Counted from the stretch's first letter, positions 8,517 to 16,483 are shown. The stretch is 64,000 nt of DNA from Bacillus solitudinis (GCF_002797395.1 NZ_KZ454943.1:4187134-4251133); one strand, 5' to 3'. The notes: generated by a model not told the origin, from the sequence alone. A program made the numbers and translations.

Positions 8517-8846
8517 ATGAGTTGGATATTTTTAATTATTGCAGCAATCCTAGAAGTTGTTTGGATAGCTGGCCTAAAAATGTCAAAGGGTTTTACAATT
8601 CTTACTCCTAGTGTAATAACGATTATTCTGATTATAATTACATTTTATTTCTTTTCAAAATCGGTTATTAGATTACCAATTGGAACAGCGTATGCAATTT
8701 TTGCAGGGATAGGGGCAGTAGGTTCAGCCTTATTAGGATTTTTTATGTTTGGCGAAATTTTTAATTTACTTAAACTGTTTTTCTTATCCCTTTTAATTTT
8801 GGGCATAATCGGGTTAAAAATGTCTGTTACGAATGAAGAAGGGTAG
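8517..8846 (+). CDS. Small multidrug resistance (SMR) efflux protein, first of a pair
   Basis: A 109-residue, four-helix SMR protein. The membrane-embedded glutamate lies in the first helix (IIAAILEVVWIAGLKMS), the position that binds protons and cationic drugs in EmrE. LPIGTAYAIFAGIGAVGSALLG in helix three is the family signature. The ATG at 8517 follows AAGAGGTG with proper spacing. A second SMR gene starts 10 bases after its stop, the arrangement of heteromeric pairs such as YkkCD or EbrAB. There is no guanidine riboswitch upstream. Export of a toxic cation or product linked to the neighbouring reductase is inference. Confidence 0.87.
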   Translation: MSWIFLIIAAILEVVWIAGLKMSKGFTILTPSVITIILIIITFYFFSKSVIRLPIGTAYAIFAGIGAVGSALLGFFMFGEIFNLLKLFFLSLLILGIIGLKMSVTNEEG

Positions 8847-8856
8847 GAGAGAATAT

Positions 8857-9171
8857 ATGACTTGGCTTTATTTAATAGTTGCTGGCTTAGGAGAATTCGG
8901 ACTTGTTAGTTTTATAAAATTGTCTGATGGATTTACAAATAGAACATACAGTTTATTAACTGGTATCTCAGGTATAATTAGTTTTTCTTTTTTGGCAAAA
9001 GCAGTTGAATTACTCCCTATTGGGGTAGCTTATGGAATATGGACGGGTATTGGTTCAATAGGTAGTGTGATTATTGGTATGTATTTTTTTAATGAAAATA
9101 AAAGTGTATCAAAGGTGGTTTATATATCCTTTATAATTATAGGAGTAACGGGACTTAAAACTTTTTCGTAA
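8857..9171 (+). CDS. Small multidrug resistance (SMR) efflux protein, second of a pair
   Basis: A 104-residue SMR protein with four helices. The helix-one acidic residue is present (VAGLGEFGLVSFIKLSDGF) and helix three carries LPIGVAYGIWTGIGSIGS. TAGGAGAG six bases before the ATG at 8857 decides the start. It lies directly behind the first SMR gene and probably forms a heterodimer with it. Paired SMR partners usually differ in loop charge and insert with opposite topology, which is plausible here. Confidence 0.87.
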   Translation: MTWLYLIVAGLGEFGLVSFIKLSDGFTNRTYSLLTGISGIISFSFLAKAVELLPIGVAYGIWTGIGSIGSVIIGMYFFNENKSVSKVVYISFIIIGVTGLKTFS

Positions 9172-9404
9172 CAAAATACGTCAAGAAACCATTTTTATGA
9201 ACAAAATAAACAACTTCATTTTCTATAAACAGCGGATTATGAAAAATGAACAAATTTTTTATAAAAGTTGTGTACCAATTCATAAGAGAATAATTCATTT
9301 TGAACAATCTTTTTCCATAAGCTACACCATTATCATTATAAAAATGGCTAAGAGAAAAAGAATAGAAAAGCACTCTATTTGAAGATAACTCGACTTTAAT
9401 TTTA

Positions 9405-9438
9405 AATTGTGAAGGATTGTACTTAAAAACGGGTGCTT
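9405..9438 (+). repeat. Dispersed module copy joined to the transposase 3' end
   Basis: TTGTGAAGGATTGTACTTAAAAACGGGTGC matches the left part of the module seen at 63218 and 12490. The transposase frame on the opposite strand runs into it and stops there, so this marks a junction. The 9172-9404 stretch before it shows no supported gene. Confidence 0.55.
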
Positions 9439-10408
9439 ATATGTAGTATGATTTTCTACCGTATTCAACGTAAGTAACAGCGAATGCGACTAGCTTCTTA
9501 GGATGATCAAATCGATCGATTTCCCCAATCTCGGATATAATCGTTGCCGCGATCTTTTCTCCGATTCCAGGAATTGATTTGATAATGGTATATTCTTCAA
9601 CTTCTTTCGCAAGGGCATCTATCTCTGACTCTAACGTTGATAGGTGCTCTTTGTATTGGAGAAGAATATTAATAAACATCCCCAGACTCAAAATATGACT
9701 CTGATAAACAGTTTTCTCAAATGGATTACGCATAGCTGCAGCTCTGAGCTGTTCTGTTTTCTCACTTGCCCAAACCCTTGAACGACTCTTACAGAACTCA
9801 TGAATGGTGCTTGTTAGGGTTTCATCATCCGCATTTAATATATCCTCAGACGAAGGAAAGGTCCTTAGAGTTAATAGAGATACAATAGAGTATAAATCTC
9901 CAAACACACCTCTATACTCAGGGAAAACCTGATCGAGAATGGCTTGAAACTGTAACTTTGTTTGAATGACAGTACCAGTAATGTTCTCATGTTGTCTTGT
10001 AAGATTACGTAAGTTTAATAGTTGGACGCCTCGTTTTTTATAGGGTTCTAGTTCCTCTTTATAGAAAAGTTCGCACAATAGATAGGCATCAACTGCGTCA
10101 GTCTTTACCTTTCGTAAGCTAGAACTTTTGGCCTTATAAGAAATTAATGGATTAATAATAATTAATAGGTATCCACGCTCCTCAAGATAGTGAACGATAG
10201 GACTTTGATAATGTCCTGTTGCTTCTAGAATAACCGGAGGTTTCTTCCCAGTCTCAGCTTTCACTTCTTCAATAAATCGGACAAGATAATCTAGTCCTTC
10301 AAGAGTATGAGATACTTTAAAGCTCTTACGGTATGGTTTTCCCTTGTCTAAGAAAGCCTGAATCTGACTTTCTCCTTTTGATACATCCAGACCAATGACT
10401 GGATTCAT
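9437..10408 (-). CDS. IS110-family transposase, C-terminally truncated
   Basis: A 323-residue DEDD transposase. The RuvC-like N domain has D8 in VIGLDVSKGE, E62 in VILEATGHY and D104/D107 in KTDAVDAYLL. A coiled region and the helix-hairpin-helix SIPGIGEKIAATIISEIGEI follow. IS110 transposases usually run to about 400 residues and carry a catalytic serine after the LVAFAG segment. Here the sequence diverges after LVAFA and stops within 15 codons, beside a dispersed repeat, so the serine region is lost. The protein is therefore probably inactive. The ATG follows GGAGGGG with good spacing. Confidence 0.85.
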   Translation of the reverse strand: MNPVIGLDVSKGESQIQAFLDKGKPYRKSFKVSHTLEGLDYLVRFIEEVKAETGKKPPVILEATGHYQSPIVHYLEERGYLLIIINPLISYKAKSSSLRKVKTDAVDAYLLCELFYKEELEPYKKRGVQLLNLRNLTRQHENITGTVIQTKLQFQAILDQVFPEYRGVFGDLYSIVSLLTLRTFPSSEDILNADDETLTSTIHEFCKSRSRVWASEKTEQLRAAAMRNPFEKTVYQSHILSLGMFINILLQYKEHLSTLESEIDALAKEVEEYTIIKSIPGIGEKIAATIISEIGEIDRFDHPKKLVAFAVTYVEYGRKSYYI

Positions 10409-10590
10409 TCGATATCCCCTCCAAAAGATAAATTAACCGGTACCCCTAATCCTTCTTGCAGTATCACAGCTTCGCTTGTTATACGAGATCTACGTCCAAA
10501 CCAGCCTCAATCATGTTTCTACAAGTAGGGGGCAAACTGTTTAGCTGACGGGATCAAGTCCCACGGGCAGTTACGTTTTACCCCGGCTAC
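10409..10590 (-). ncRNA. Candidate bridge-RNA region of the IS110 element
   Basis: IS110-group elements encode a structured bridge RNA in the non-coding end ahead of the transposase. This 180-bp segment sits exactly there, is GC-richer than its surroundings, and holds potential stems (for example GGACTTGATCCCG and the CTGCCCGTGGG region). No covariance evidence is available, so this is positional inference. Confidence 0.4.
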
Positions 10591-10591
10591 C

Positions 10592-10663
10592 GTTATAATA
10601 AGACCATATTAAAAAAGGTCAACCAGAAATATTTTCTTATCTGGCTGACCTTATAATACGAAC
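10592..10663. repeat. 72-bp palindromic repeat, copy 1
   Basis: Starts GTTATAATAAGACC and ends CCTTATAATACGAAC. Inside, GGTCAACCAGA and TCTGGCTGACC form an 11-bp hairpin around an AT-rich loop. A second copy lies at 16316-16387 with only a few changes, some compensatory-looking. It directly abuts the 5' end of the IS110 element. Confidence 0.75.
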
Positions 10664-10740
10664 GAGCAGTTTAGTGCAATAAGACAATACTAAAAAGGAA
10701 ATGGATATTTATGTTAAAGTTAAATGCAAATACCTTATGA

Positions 10741-11079
10741 TTGGAGTTGATACCGATAGTTAATTTTTTGAATTTTATTATAACGATTGTATTCATAGGT
10801 TTGCTTTTGTTTGGACTGATTCAATCCAAGAAACACTCTTTTATGGCGGGGTTCTATGCTTTTCTCCTTTTGATGATTAACCAACTTTATTTGCTTGTAT
10901 CACCCTTTGTAACGAACAGTATTATAGAGAATTTTATGTTAAACAATCATGAACCATCAGCAATGACCGTAGGAGAATTCGCTTTATTACTTTCATTTAT
11001 CCCTAAAACAATTGAAATCATTGCCTATATTATTTTGGTTGTTGGTCTGTACAAATTGTGGGATAAGAAAAAGTCATAA
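10741..11079 (+). CDS. Small membrane protein, unknown function
   Basis: A 112-residue protein with three hydrophobic segments (about residues 8-27, 33-55 and 80-105) and a lysine-rich tail. The start is uncertain: the frame opens with TTG at 10741 without a clear ribosome site, and another TTG lies at 10768. A TGTTAAAGT extended -10-like sequence (10712-10720) precedes it, as in several other module-linked genes. I do not recognise the family. It stands alone between repeat modules. Confidence 0.5.
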   Translation: MELIPIVNFLNFIITIVFIGLLLFGLIQSKKHSFMAGFYAFLLLMINQLYLLVSPFVTNSIIENFMLNNHEPSAMTVGEFALLLSFIPKTIEIIAYIILVVGLYKLWDKKKS

Positions 11080-11097
11080 ACATAAAAGTGTTGTTAA

Positions 11098-11190
11098 GCT
11101 AACGGGCACTTGAGCGAAAGAGTGGGGGCTGTCGTAACGGTAGCTCCTTTGGCTTATTGAGCTAACGGAGCAGAAGAGTTGAACAAAAGA
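11098..11190 (+). repeat. Two adjacent dispersed module cores with a hairpin
   Basis: GCTAACGGGCAC (11098) and GCTAACGGAGCAG (11161), the latter followed by AAGAGTTGAACAA, flank an imperfect GGGGGCT...AGCTCC hairpin. Two cores side by side suggest that two modules were joined with no gene left between them. Confidence 0.55.
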
Positions 11191-11260
11191 TGAAACTATA
11201 CCGTTAAATATTTCTTTCGTCAAGTAAGGTAGATAATTTTGTAATTAGGAGTGTTATGTA

Positions 11261-11950
11261 GTGAAGTATAAAAAATTAAAATGGTTGGCAATTTTCGTCT
11301 CTTTTTTGTACCTTGTATTTGTTTATTTAAAAGTAATAGAAAATGGTTCCCTTATATATGATTACTTTACAGTCTTCGGGAATTGGATAGTAATAACTGT
11401 TTTAACTGTTTGGTTTGTTAATAAATCCACCGTCCAAAGTACGTTTGATTTTCTCATTTTATGTGCTTTTATACTATACCTGTTTGTATTACATCAATAT
11501 GTAAGCTTTGTAGATATTGGCTATTATTTTACACAAGAATATACAGGGAATTATCACGTTCAATATGACCGTATCAATCTCATTCCATTTAATACTATTT
11601 GGCACGTCCTCACTCTTCCAGTGTTCGTGCCAGTCATGATTATTCAGGTTTTAGGCAATCTGGTTTTATTGACTCCTTTTGCTTTTGCTTTATTATCTTT
11701 AGGCATTACGAAAGGAACCAAGAAAACAGTTTTTGTCATTTTCCTCCTATCCCTCGGTATTGAAACTTTTCAGTTCGTACTTAGTTTTATTGCGTCTGCA
11801 TATCGATTTGGAGAAGGGCGTGCTATTGATGTGGATGACCTAATTTTAAATACACTTGGAAGTCTAATTGGCGTACTATTTTACAAATTATATAGACGGA
11901 CTCTGTTTTTCTTGAACAACACAAGGAAAAATAAAGCAAATATGTCATAA
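11261..11950 (+). CDS. VanZ-family membrane protein
   Basis: A 229-residue protein with about six hydrophobic segments. The VanZ signature is present: DRINLIPFNTI near residue 104, LGNLVLLTPFAFAL near residue 130, and the acidic ALDVDDLILNTLGSLIG-type motif (here AIDVDDLILNTLGS) near residue 188. VanZ of vancomycin clusters gives teicoplanin resistance. Most members are chromosomal with unknown function, and no other van genes are nearby. The start is a GTG after AATTAGGAG. It stands alone between repeat modules. Confidence 0.8.
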   Translation: MKYKKLKWLAIFVSFLYLVFVYLKVIENGSLIYDYFTVFGNWIVITVLTVWFVNKSTVQSTFDFLILCAFILYLFVLHQYVSFVDIGYYFTQEYTGNYHVQYDRINLIPFNTIWHVLTLPVFVPVMIIQVLGNLVLLTPFAFALLSLGITKGTKKTVFVIFLLSLGIETFQFVLSFIASAYRFGEGRAIDVDDLILNTLGSLIGVLFYKLYRRTLFFLNNTRKNKANMS

Positions 11951-11978
11951 AACATACAATTTTTTTGAACGAAAGGGT

Positions 11979-12010
11979 GCGTTTCTGCAACATCAGCAGG
12001 AACGCTTTTT
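11979..12010 (+). terminator. Terminator hairpin of the VanZ-like gene, module type
   Basis: GCGTTTCTGC and GCAGGAACGC pair around AACATCA and are followed by TTTTT. Immediately after comes CTAACGGAGCAG, another module core. Confidence 0.8.
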
Positions 12011-12036
12011 CACTAACGGAGCAGAGCAGGTTCATG
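12011..12036 (+). repeat. Dispersed module core
   Basis: CTAACGGAGCAGAGCAGG follows the terminator directly and precedes the small lipoprotein gene. Confidence 0.5.
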
Positions 12037-12078
12037 GAAGAAGCCCCCTGTTAAAAATTTATTGGAGGGAGAAAAAGA

Positions 12079-12462
12079 ATGAAACAATTATCTTTTATAG
12101 GTACAGTATTGGTTCTAGTATTGTTAGTAACTGATTGTAATCAACAACCAAATATCGATATTAGTAAAACCTTGGATCAAACGAGAGAAACACTCAAAGA
12201 ATTAGATGACGTAGAAACTACTGCGGCTTCTTTTGATGGGGAGAGTGATATTAAGTTTAGGCTTATGGTTGAGGGGCATCCAACAGAGGAAGAGGCTATA
12301 TCTTTGTTTAACAAGATATTGGAAAATATTACTAAGTCGTCAACCTATTCTGATGTATGGGATTATTATAATGGCTATTTTGACATAAAAAGTTACGATA
12401 ATGGTGTTATATATGAAGCGACTAAGCTTATTGGAGAAGATTTCAATATATCGTCGAACTAA
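12079..12462 (+). CDS. Small putative lipoprotein, unknown function
   Basis: A 127-residue secreted protein. The N terminus has a positively charged start, a hydrophobic core (FIGTVLVLVLLVTD) and a cysteine at residue 20 followed by NQQP, like a lipobox. The residue before the cysteine is aspartate, which is unusual and may weaken processing. The mature part is acidic and helical (TLDQTRETLKELDD), ending in a small mixed domain. TTGGAGGGAG gives a firm start. I do not recognise the family. It is a single-gene unit between modules. Confidence 0.6.
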   Translation: MKQLSFIGTVLVLVLLVTDCNQQPNIDISKTLDQTRETLKELDDVETTAASFDGESDIKFRLMVEGHPTEEEAISLFNKILENITKSSTYSDVWDYYNGYFDIKSYDNGVIYEATKLIGEDFNISSN

Positions 12463-12489
12463 AATTCGAAAAAACGAAAGTCCTCTCTT

Positions 12490-12540
12490 AATTGTGAAGG
12501 GTTACACTTCAAGTAACGGGGGCATTCCTTCAACAAGGGC
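12490..12540 (+). repeat. Dispersed module joined to the integrase fragment
   Basis: AATTGTGAAGGGTTACACTTCAAGTAACGGGGGCATTCCTTCAACAAGGG in module order (12491-12540). The truncated integrase frame on the minus strand ends within it, as the IS110 transposase ends within the copy at 9405. Confidence 0.6.
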
Positions 12541-12888
12541 AGAAGTTAGCGTATTCAGGTACTTGTTTCCGTCCGCCAATTTCAAATCAGACAGTGAGTG
12601 CATACGCATACTGAGCCTGTTAATCAGTAAATAATTAAGGAATTTCACGGTGTTTAACGCATGCTTCTTTTGAGTGTTGAATTTTCTTGCCTGCCAGTTA
12701 TGTAATATAAAATCTGTCACCGGATGGATGATATGGGTGCCAGTATCCAGATTTTTAAGTCCGATTACCGGGAACTGCTTTTTAATGACTTTGCCGTCGC
12801 TTAATACCCCCCAATCAATCCAGACAGGAATCATAATAAATTTATAATTCTTTAGTGTAGCTATTGTTGCCGTATGCGAATTGACCAT
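12502..12888 (-). pseudogene. Tyrosine-recombinase (phage integrase) N-terminal fragment
   Basis: A 128-residue frame. The middle resembles the SAM-like, DNA-binding N domain of site-specific integrases (THIIHPVTDFILHN, KKHALNTVKFLNYLLI, then LKLADGNKYLNTL). The catalytic domain with the Arg-His-Arg-Tyr residues is missing, and the last residues come from the dispersed repeat. It is therefore a broken integrase, likely the remnant of a prophage or genomic island together with the ligase remnant beside it. The assignment rests on pattern only. Confidence 0.5.
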
Positions 12889-13084
12889 TTGTCCTCCAAT
12901 AAGTTATTTTATGTACAATATTGCTGAAAGGAATTATATTGGTTATGTCATGTTTTCTATAATACCATTCCAGATTATTTGTGTACAATAATATTGATCA
13001 CGAAATCTATTGAAATCCTATAGTTAAAAGGCAATAATTAATTATTTTTGTGCATTTTATTTTCGTGCAATATTATGGAGATAA

Positions 13085-13390
13085 TTAAAGTTTGATGGTA
13101 TCCGTGTTATTTTGGAGCAGGTCACCGGTCAACTTCGTCTTTACACGAGACATCAAACAGATTTTACCCATCAACTCCTGCTAAAGTATAAAGGATACGG
13201 CAATTCCTAAAGATTCACACAACCTTGTTAAAATACAGAGTACTGAAGGCAATGGGGTTGGTACGTTTGACCAGGTGTAAGCGCTTGGGTTAGAAGGAAT
13301 TGTCTTGAGGTATAGAGATGGTCGGTATCGTTCCAATCACCGCTCTCAACACGTATTAAAGGTTGTAAGATTTGCTAGGAATTGATTTGT
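13085..13390 (+). pseudogene. ATP-dependent DNA ligase remnant
   Basis: Two frames together read as the middle of an ATP-dependent DNA ligase. The first gives LKFDGIRVILEQ with the KxDG nucleotidyl-lysine motif (lysine codon at 13088-13090), then LRLYTRHQTDFTH, and stops at a TAA. The second gives EGNGVGTFDQV, an in-frame TAA, then ALGLEGIVLRYRDGRYRS and HVLKVVRF, matching motifs IV-V. The N terminus, the OB domain and a central part are missing. Such ligases occur in Bacillus phages and as LigB/LigD types. The gene is dead. Confidence 0.65.
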
Positions 13391-13437
13391 TGCACTAACT
13401 TATTTTTTTTGGTAATATCGTTTCATAGCTAACGATT

Positions 13438-13974
13438 ATGAAAATTAAAGGGGGAGTTATTATTCATTCATTTAATGAAGATGGGGAATTACTTCCTGAA
13501 GAGAAGGAAACAATCAATCTCTTAACTAAGTTACCAATGGATTCACTAAATTTGGATGCAGTAGCTGTTGTTACAAACATCTACAGAACAGCACAAGGAT
13601 TAAGAAATAAAATGGAACGAGAGGTTTTATCCGAGTATGGTCTATCTTGGACATCATTTTCACTGCTTTATGATTTATGGATAGGAAATCAGGTAGAAAC
13701 AAAAAAATTAGCTAAGTCCACAGGAGTGACGAAGGCAACAGTAAGCAATGTTACTAAAACCTTAGAACGAAAAGAACTATGTTATCGGAAAGTAGATAAC
13801 AGAGATAGAAGAATTACTTATGTAACGATAACGGATTTAGGTAGAAGCATTATGGAAGATTTATATCCAAGGTTTCATAAGGGTGAAGTGGAAATCGTTT
13901 CAGGTCTTTCTGTAGAAGAGCAAAAGCATATCTCAGCATTATTAAGAACAGTAATTAAAGATAATCGTTTTTGA
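13438..13974 (+). CDS. MarR-family regulator upstream of tyrS (YwaE-like)
   Basis: A 178-residue winged-helix regulator. Its core is ETKKLAKSTGVTKATVSNVT near residue 82 (recognition helix) and the wing with VDNRDRRITYVTITDLG near residue 120. The N-terminal 35 residues are longer than in typical MarR proteins, so the true start may be further in: GGGGGAG at 13451 would favour a non-ATG codon just after it. In B. subtilis the MarR gene ywaE sits next to tyrZ. Here the next gene, after a T-box, is also a TyrZ-type synthetase, so the pair is conserved. It probably regulates itself and tyrS. Confidence 0.82.
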   Translation: MKIKGGVIIHSFNEDGELLPEEKETINLLTKLPMDSLNLDAVAVVTNIYRTAQGLRNKMEREVLSEYGLSWTSFSLLYDLWIGNQVETKKLAKSTGVTKATVSNVTKTLERKELCYRKVDNRDRRITYVTITDLGRSIMEDLYPRFHKGEVEIVSGLSVEEQKHISALLRTVIKDNRF

Positions 13975-13984
13975 GTTAGTAATG

Positions 13985-14227
13985 AATATGAAACAAGCGT
14001 TGATGGGAAACCGAGTAGTAGTTATCTCCCTGTATCAGAGAGTCGATGGTTGGTGGGAATCGACACAAAGATGACACGAATTACATTCCCTGAGCTTTCT
14101 TTGTTAACAAAAGTAAGCAAAGACGGACGAGCCGTTATTCGTTAAGTGGAAGAAAAAAATTCTTCAACAAGGGTGGTACCGCGTGAAAAACCACGTCCCT
14201 TCATAGTAGGGATGTGGTTTTTTTATA
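13985..14227 (+). promoter_or_regulatory. Tyrosine T-box riboswitch
   Basis: A full T-box leader lies before the tyrosyl-tRNA synthetase gene. The specifier loop region reads ACGAATTACATTCC, with a TAC (Tyr) codon at 14082-14084. The antiterminator bulge motif AGGGTGGTACCGCG is at about 14169-14183. A terminator follows (AAACCACGTCCC pairing with GGGATGTGGTTT, then T-run, ending near 14227). Uncharged tRNA-Tyr would stabilise the antiterminator and switch the gene on. Confidence 0.93.
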
Positions 14228-14251
14228 TTTTATTTTGGAGGAATGAAAAAA

Positions 14252-15496
14252 ATGACTGAGGTAAAGAGACAACTAACAGAAGAACAAGTAATAGAAGTAA
14301 AGAGACAAATGGCCATCTATACGCATGGTGTACAAGATATTATTCCGTTGGAAGAATTAGAAATGAAAGTGGCAAAATCTTTACTGGAAAACCGACCACT
14401 TAAAATAAAATTGGGCTTAGACCCTTCAGCTCCAGATGTACATCTCGGTCATACCGTTGTTTTAAAGAAAATGAAACAATTTCAAGAAAATGGGCATATT
14501 ATCCAATTGTTGATTGGGGATTTTACTGGGAAGATTGGAGATCCAACAGGAAAGTCCGTTGCTAGAAAGCCATTAACTAATGAAGAAGTGAAACACAATG
14601 CCAAAACATACTTTGAACAGTTTGGGAAAGTGATGGATATGGATAAAATCGAACTTCATTACAATTCGAAATGGCTATCACAATTAAACTTTGAGGATGT
14701 CATTCAATTAGCAGGAAAAATAACAGTAGCAAGATTAATGGAAAGAGATGATTTTGAAGAAAGAATAGCTCTTGGGAAGCCTATTTCACTCCATGAATTC
14801 TTCTACCCATTAATGCAAGGTTACGATTCTGTAGAATTAGAGTGTGACATTGAACTTGGTGGAACCGACCAACACTTTAACATTTTAATGGGGAGACATT
14901 TTCAAGAGAAGTTTGGAAAAGAAAAACAAGTAGCAATGCTAATGCCTTTATTGGAAGGACTTGACGGTGTAGAAAAGATGTCTAAATCAAAGAAAAACTA
15001 CATTGGTATTGGTGAGAGTCCTCAAGAAATGTACGGTAAAGCGATGTCTATTCCTGATAAATTAATGAATAAGTATTTCGAGTTAGTTACAGATTTCACT
15101 CCTGAACAAATAGAAACAATTAATAAGGATATAAATTCAGGCGAGCTACATCCAAGAGATGCAAAAATGCTTCTGGGGCAAACAATTGTAAGGATGTACC
15201 ACGGAACAGAAGCTGCCAAAAAAGCAGAAAAACAATTTATCTCTGTCTTTCAAAAGGGAGCAGTTCCCGATGAGATGCCAGTGGTTGAATGGAAGGGCAA
15301 TCTAGAAATACCAGTATTAGATTTCCTAGTAGAGTTAAATTTGCTAAGCTCGAAAAGTGAAGCACGAAGAATGATTGAGAATAGAGGAGTAAAAATAAAT
15401 GGAGACAAAATTGAAGAAACAGAATTACGAGTTCCTATTACTGAAGGTTTAGTTGTACAAGTTGGGAAACGGAAGTTCGTAAGGATAAAAATGTAA
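14252..15496 (+). CDS. tyrZ: Tyrosyl-tRNA synthetase, TyrZ type
   Basis: A 414-residue class I synthetase that charges tRNA-Tyr. HLGH at residues 64-67 is the HIGH motif and KMSKS lies near residue 242. [15 protein letters not shown] after the HIGH region and a C-terminal S4 RNA-binding domain ([19 protein letters not shown]) match the TyrZ group, distinct from the shorter TyrS of most bacilli. The ATG at 14252 is preferred over the one at 14243, which directly abuts the GGAGG site. Expression is controlled by the T-box leader and perhaps by the MarR gene before it. In B. subtilis TyrZ is the stricter enzyme against D-tyrosine. Confidence 0.92.
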   Translation: MTEVKRQLTEEQVIEVKRQMAIYTHGVQDIIPLEELEMKVAKSLLENRPLKIKLGLDPSAPDVHLGHTVVLKKMKQFQENGHIIQLLIGDFTGKIGDPTGKSVARKPLTNEEVKHNAKTYFEQFGKVMDMDKIELHYNSKWLSQLNFEDVIQLAGKITVARLMERDDFEERIALGKPISLHEFFYPLMQGYDSVELECDIELGGTDQHFNILMGRHFQEKFGKEKQVAMLMPLLEGLDGVEKMSKSKKNYIGIGESPQEMYGKAMSIPDKLMNKYFELVTDFTPEQIETINKDINSGELHPRDAKMLLGQTIVRMYHGTEAAKKAEKQFISVFQKGAVPDEMPVVEWKGNLEIPVLDFLVELNLLSSKSEARRMIENRGVKINGDKIEETELRVPITEGLVVQVGKRKFVRIKM

Positions 15497-15500
15497 TAGA

Positions 15501-15530
15501 TAAAGGTACAACTTTGGGTTGTACCTTTAA
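15501..15530 (+). terminator. Terminator of the tyrosyl-tRNA synthetase gene
   Basis: AAAGGTACAAC and GTTGTACCTTT form a perfect 11-bp stem around TTTGG. Confidence 0.85.
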
Positions 15531-15916
15531 ATTTTGCAGGTCAACTCCCTCAGATAGATTCAATTTACTCCCAAATTCGCTTATTCGTAGGTTTTCAAAC
15601 CTCTTGTAAGAAAAGTAGTGGATGAATGGTCTGAGTGTTGGATCTTTTGGCTACATGAAGGCATGTGTAAATAGGGGGACAAGTATCACCCTATTTATTA
15701 CCATATACTGTATGTATTCTCCACGCCCCCCTGGAGGTTTTCGCTCCTACGTCTCAACGGATCCATGCCCTCTTATTCCTTCGTTACACCTATCAAAGTG
15801 GTGGAGCTAAGGTGCATGGACTGTTACAATAGCAGCTGGGACGCTTTTTAACTAAAGAGTAGGATTGTTCAAATTACTTTAAAAGATTATGTATGATATG
15901 AAGGAGGTATTTAAAA
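15531..15916. other. Gene-free stretch with hairpin and GC-rich patch
   Basis: No supported gene. AAATAGGG and CCCTATTT form a terminator-like hairpin at about 15668-15700. A 95-bp patch at about 15720-15815 (CTCCACGCCCCCCTGGAGG, then GC-richer DNA) differs from its surroundings and may be foreign. Near 15835 GCTGGGACGCTTTTTAACTA resembles the right half of a dispersed module. Confidence 0.4.
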
Positions 15917-16129
15917 TTGAAGGAATTTATTGGTAACTTTTTGGCTTGTATAGTTATTTGTTGGATTTTTGCATTTTTCTTCCTCGGCCTTATTGTAGAA
16001 AAGATGTGGGCTTTAATTATTTTTATTGCATTCGTATTAGCGGTGTTTATTACAGTTTTTATTAAACAGGAATCCAGAATTGAAGAATTAGAAAAGAAAG
16101 TAGAAAAGTTATTAGATAAACAAGATTAA
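15917..16129 (+). CDS. Small membrane protein with coiled-coil tail
   Basis: A 70-residue protein. Two hydrophobic helices (about residues 5-25 and 30-50) are followed by a charged heptad-like tail (ESRIEELEKKVEKLLDK) predicted to form a coiled coil in the cytoplasm. The start is a TTG after GAAGGAGG with good spacing. It resembles small membrane proteins that tether or oligomerise partners, but I recognise no family. It is a single-gene unit in the repeat-module region. Confidence 0.6.
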   Translation: MKEFIGNFLACIVICWIFAFFFLGLIVEKMWALIIFIAFVLAVFITVFIKQESRIEELEKKVEKLLDKQD

Positions 16130-16194
16130 GAAATGCGTCTATAGTCTAATTATTGACATTTAATTTATCCAAGACCATTAAATATTGTACTTAA

Positions 16195-16215
16195 AGTAAC
16201 GGGCAGCATTAGTAA
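16195..16215 (+). repeat. Dispersed module core
   Basis: TTGTACTTAAAGTAACGGGCAGCATTAG spans 16186-16213 and matches the 63224 copy nearly base for base at its left side. A partial second module, AGGGTGCATTCCTACAACAAGGG, lies at 16269-16291. The whole 16130-16483 gap is repeat-derived and gene-free. Confidence 0.6.
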
Positions 16216-16315
16216 AATTACTAAGAAGACATTTTTTCATCTCTTTCGTATTTTCATTATTCAGCAATAGGGTGCATTCCTACAACAAGGGTGCGGACGT
16301 TCTATCCTTGCTCCT

Positions 16316-16387
16316 GTTATAATAAGACCATATGAAAAATGGTCAACCAGAAATATTTTCTTATCTGGTTAACCTTATAATACGAAC
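16316..16387. repeat. 72-bp palindromic repeat, copy 2
   Basis: Near-identical to 10592-10663. It starts GTTATAATAAGACC, has the GGTCAACCAGA hairpin arm, here paired with TCTGGTTAACC, and ends CCTTATAATACGAAC. The change from GGCTGACC to GGTTAACC improves pairing with GGTCAACC, which suggests selection on the hairpin. No IS110 is present beside this copy. Confidence 0.75.
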
Positions 16388-16483
16388 TGCAGTATAGTTA
16401 AATAATTAACTTGTTTGTTTGGCGAATTTTGGTATATCATTGAATAGAACATAAGTTCCTGCTGATGAAGAGGAGGATGGTTG

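Larger units (their letters stand above)
9437..10591 (-). mobile_element. IS110-family insertion sequence, 3' end lost
   Basis: Contains the truncated transposase and about 180 bp of conserved-looking non-coding DNA before it. The outer 5' boundary is placed near 10591, where a hairpin repeat that also occurs without the IS (16316) begins. No terminal inverted repeats are expected for IS110, so boundaries are estimates. The 3' boundary is destroyed. Confidence 0.6.

Noticed and set aside
9155-9382. Overlapping frames on both strands (72 and 61 codons)
   Set aside because: No ribosome sites, poor protein-like composition, AT-rich spacer between the SMR pair and the IS.
15622-15810. 62-codon plus-strand frame
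   Set aside because: Covers a hairpin and a GC-rich patch; no ribosome site and no protein-like pattern.
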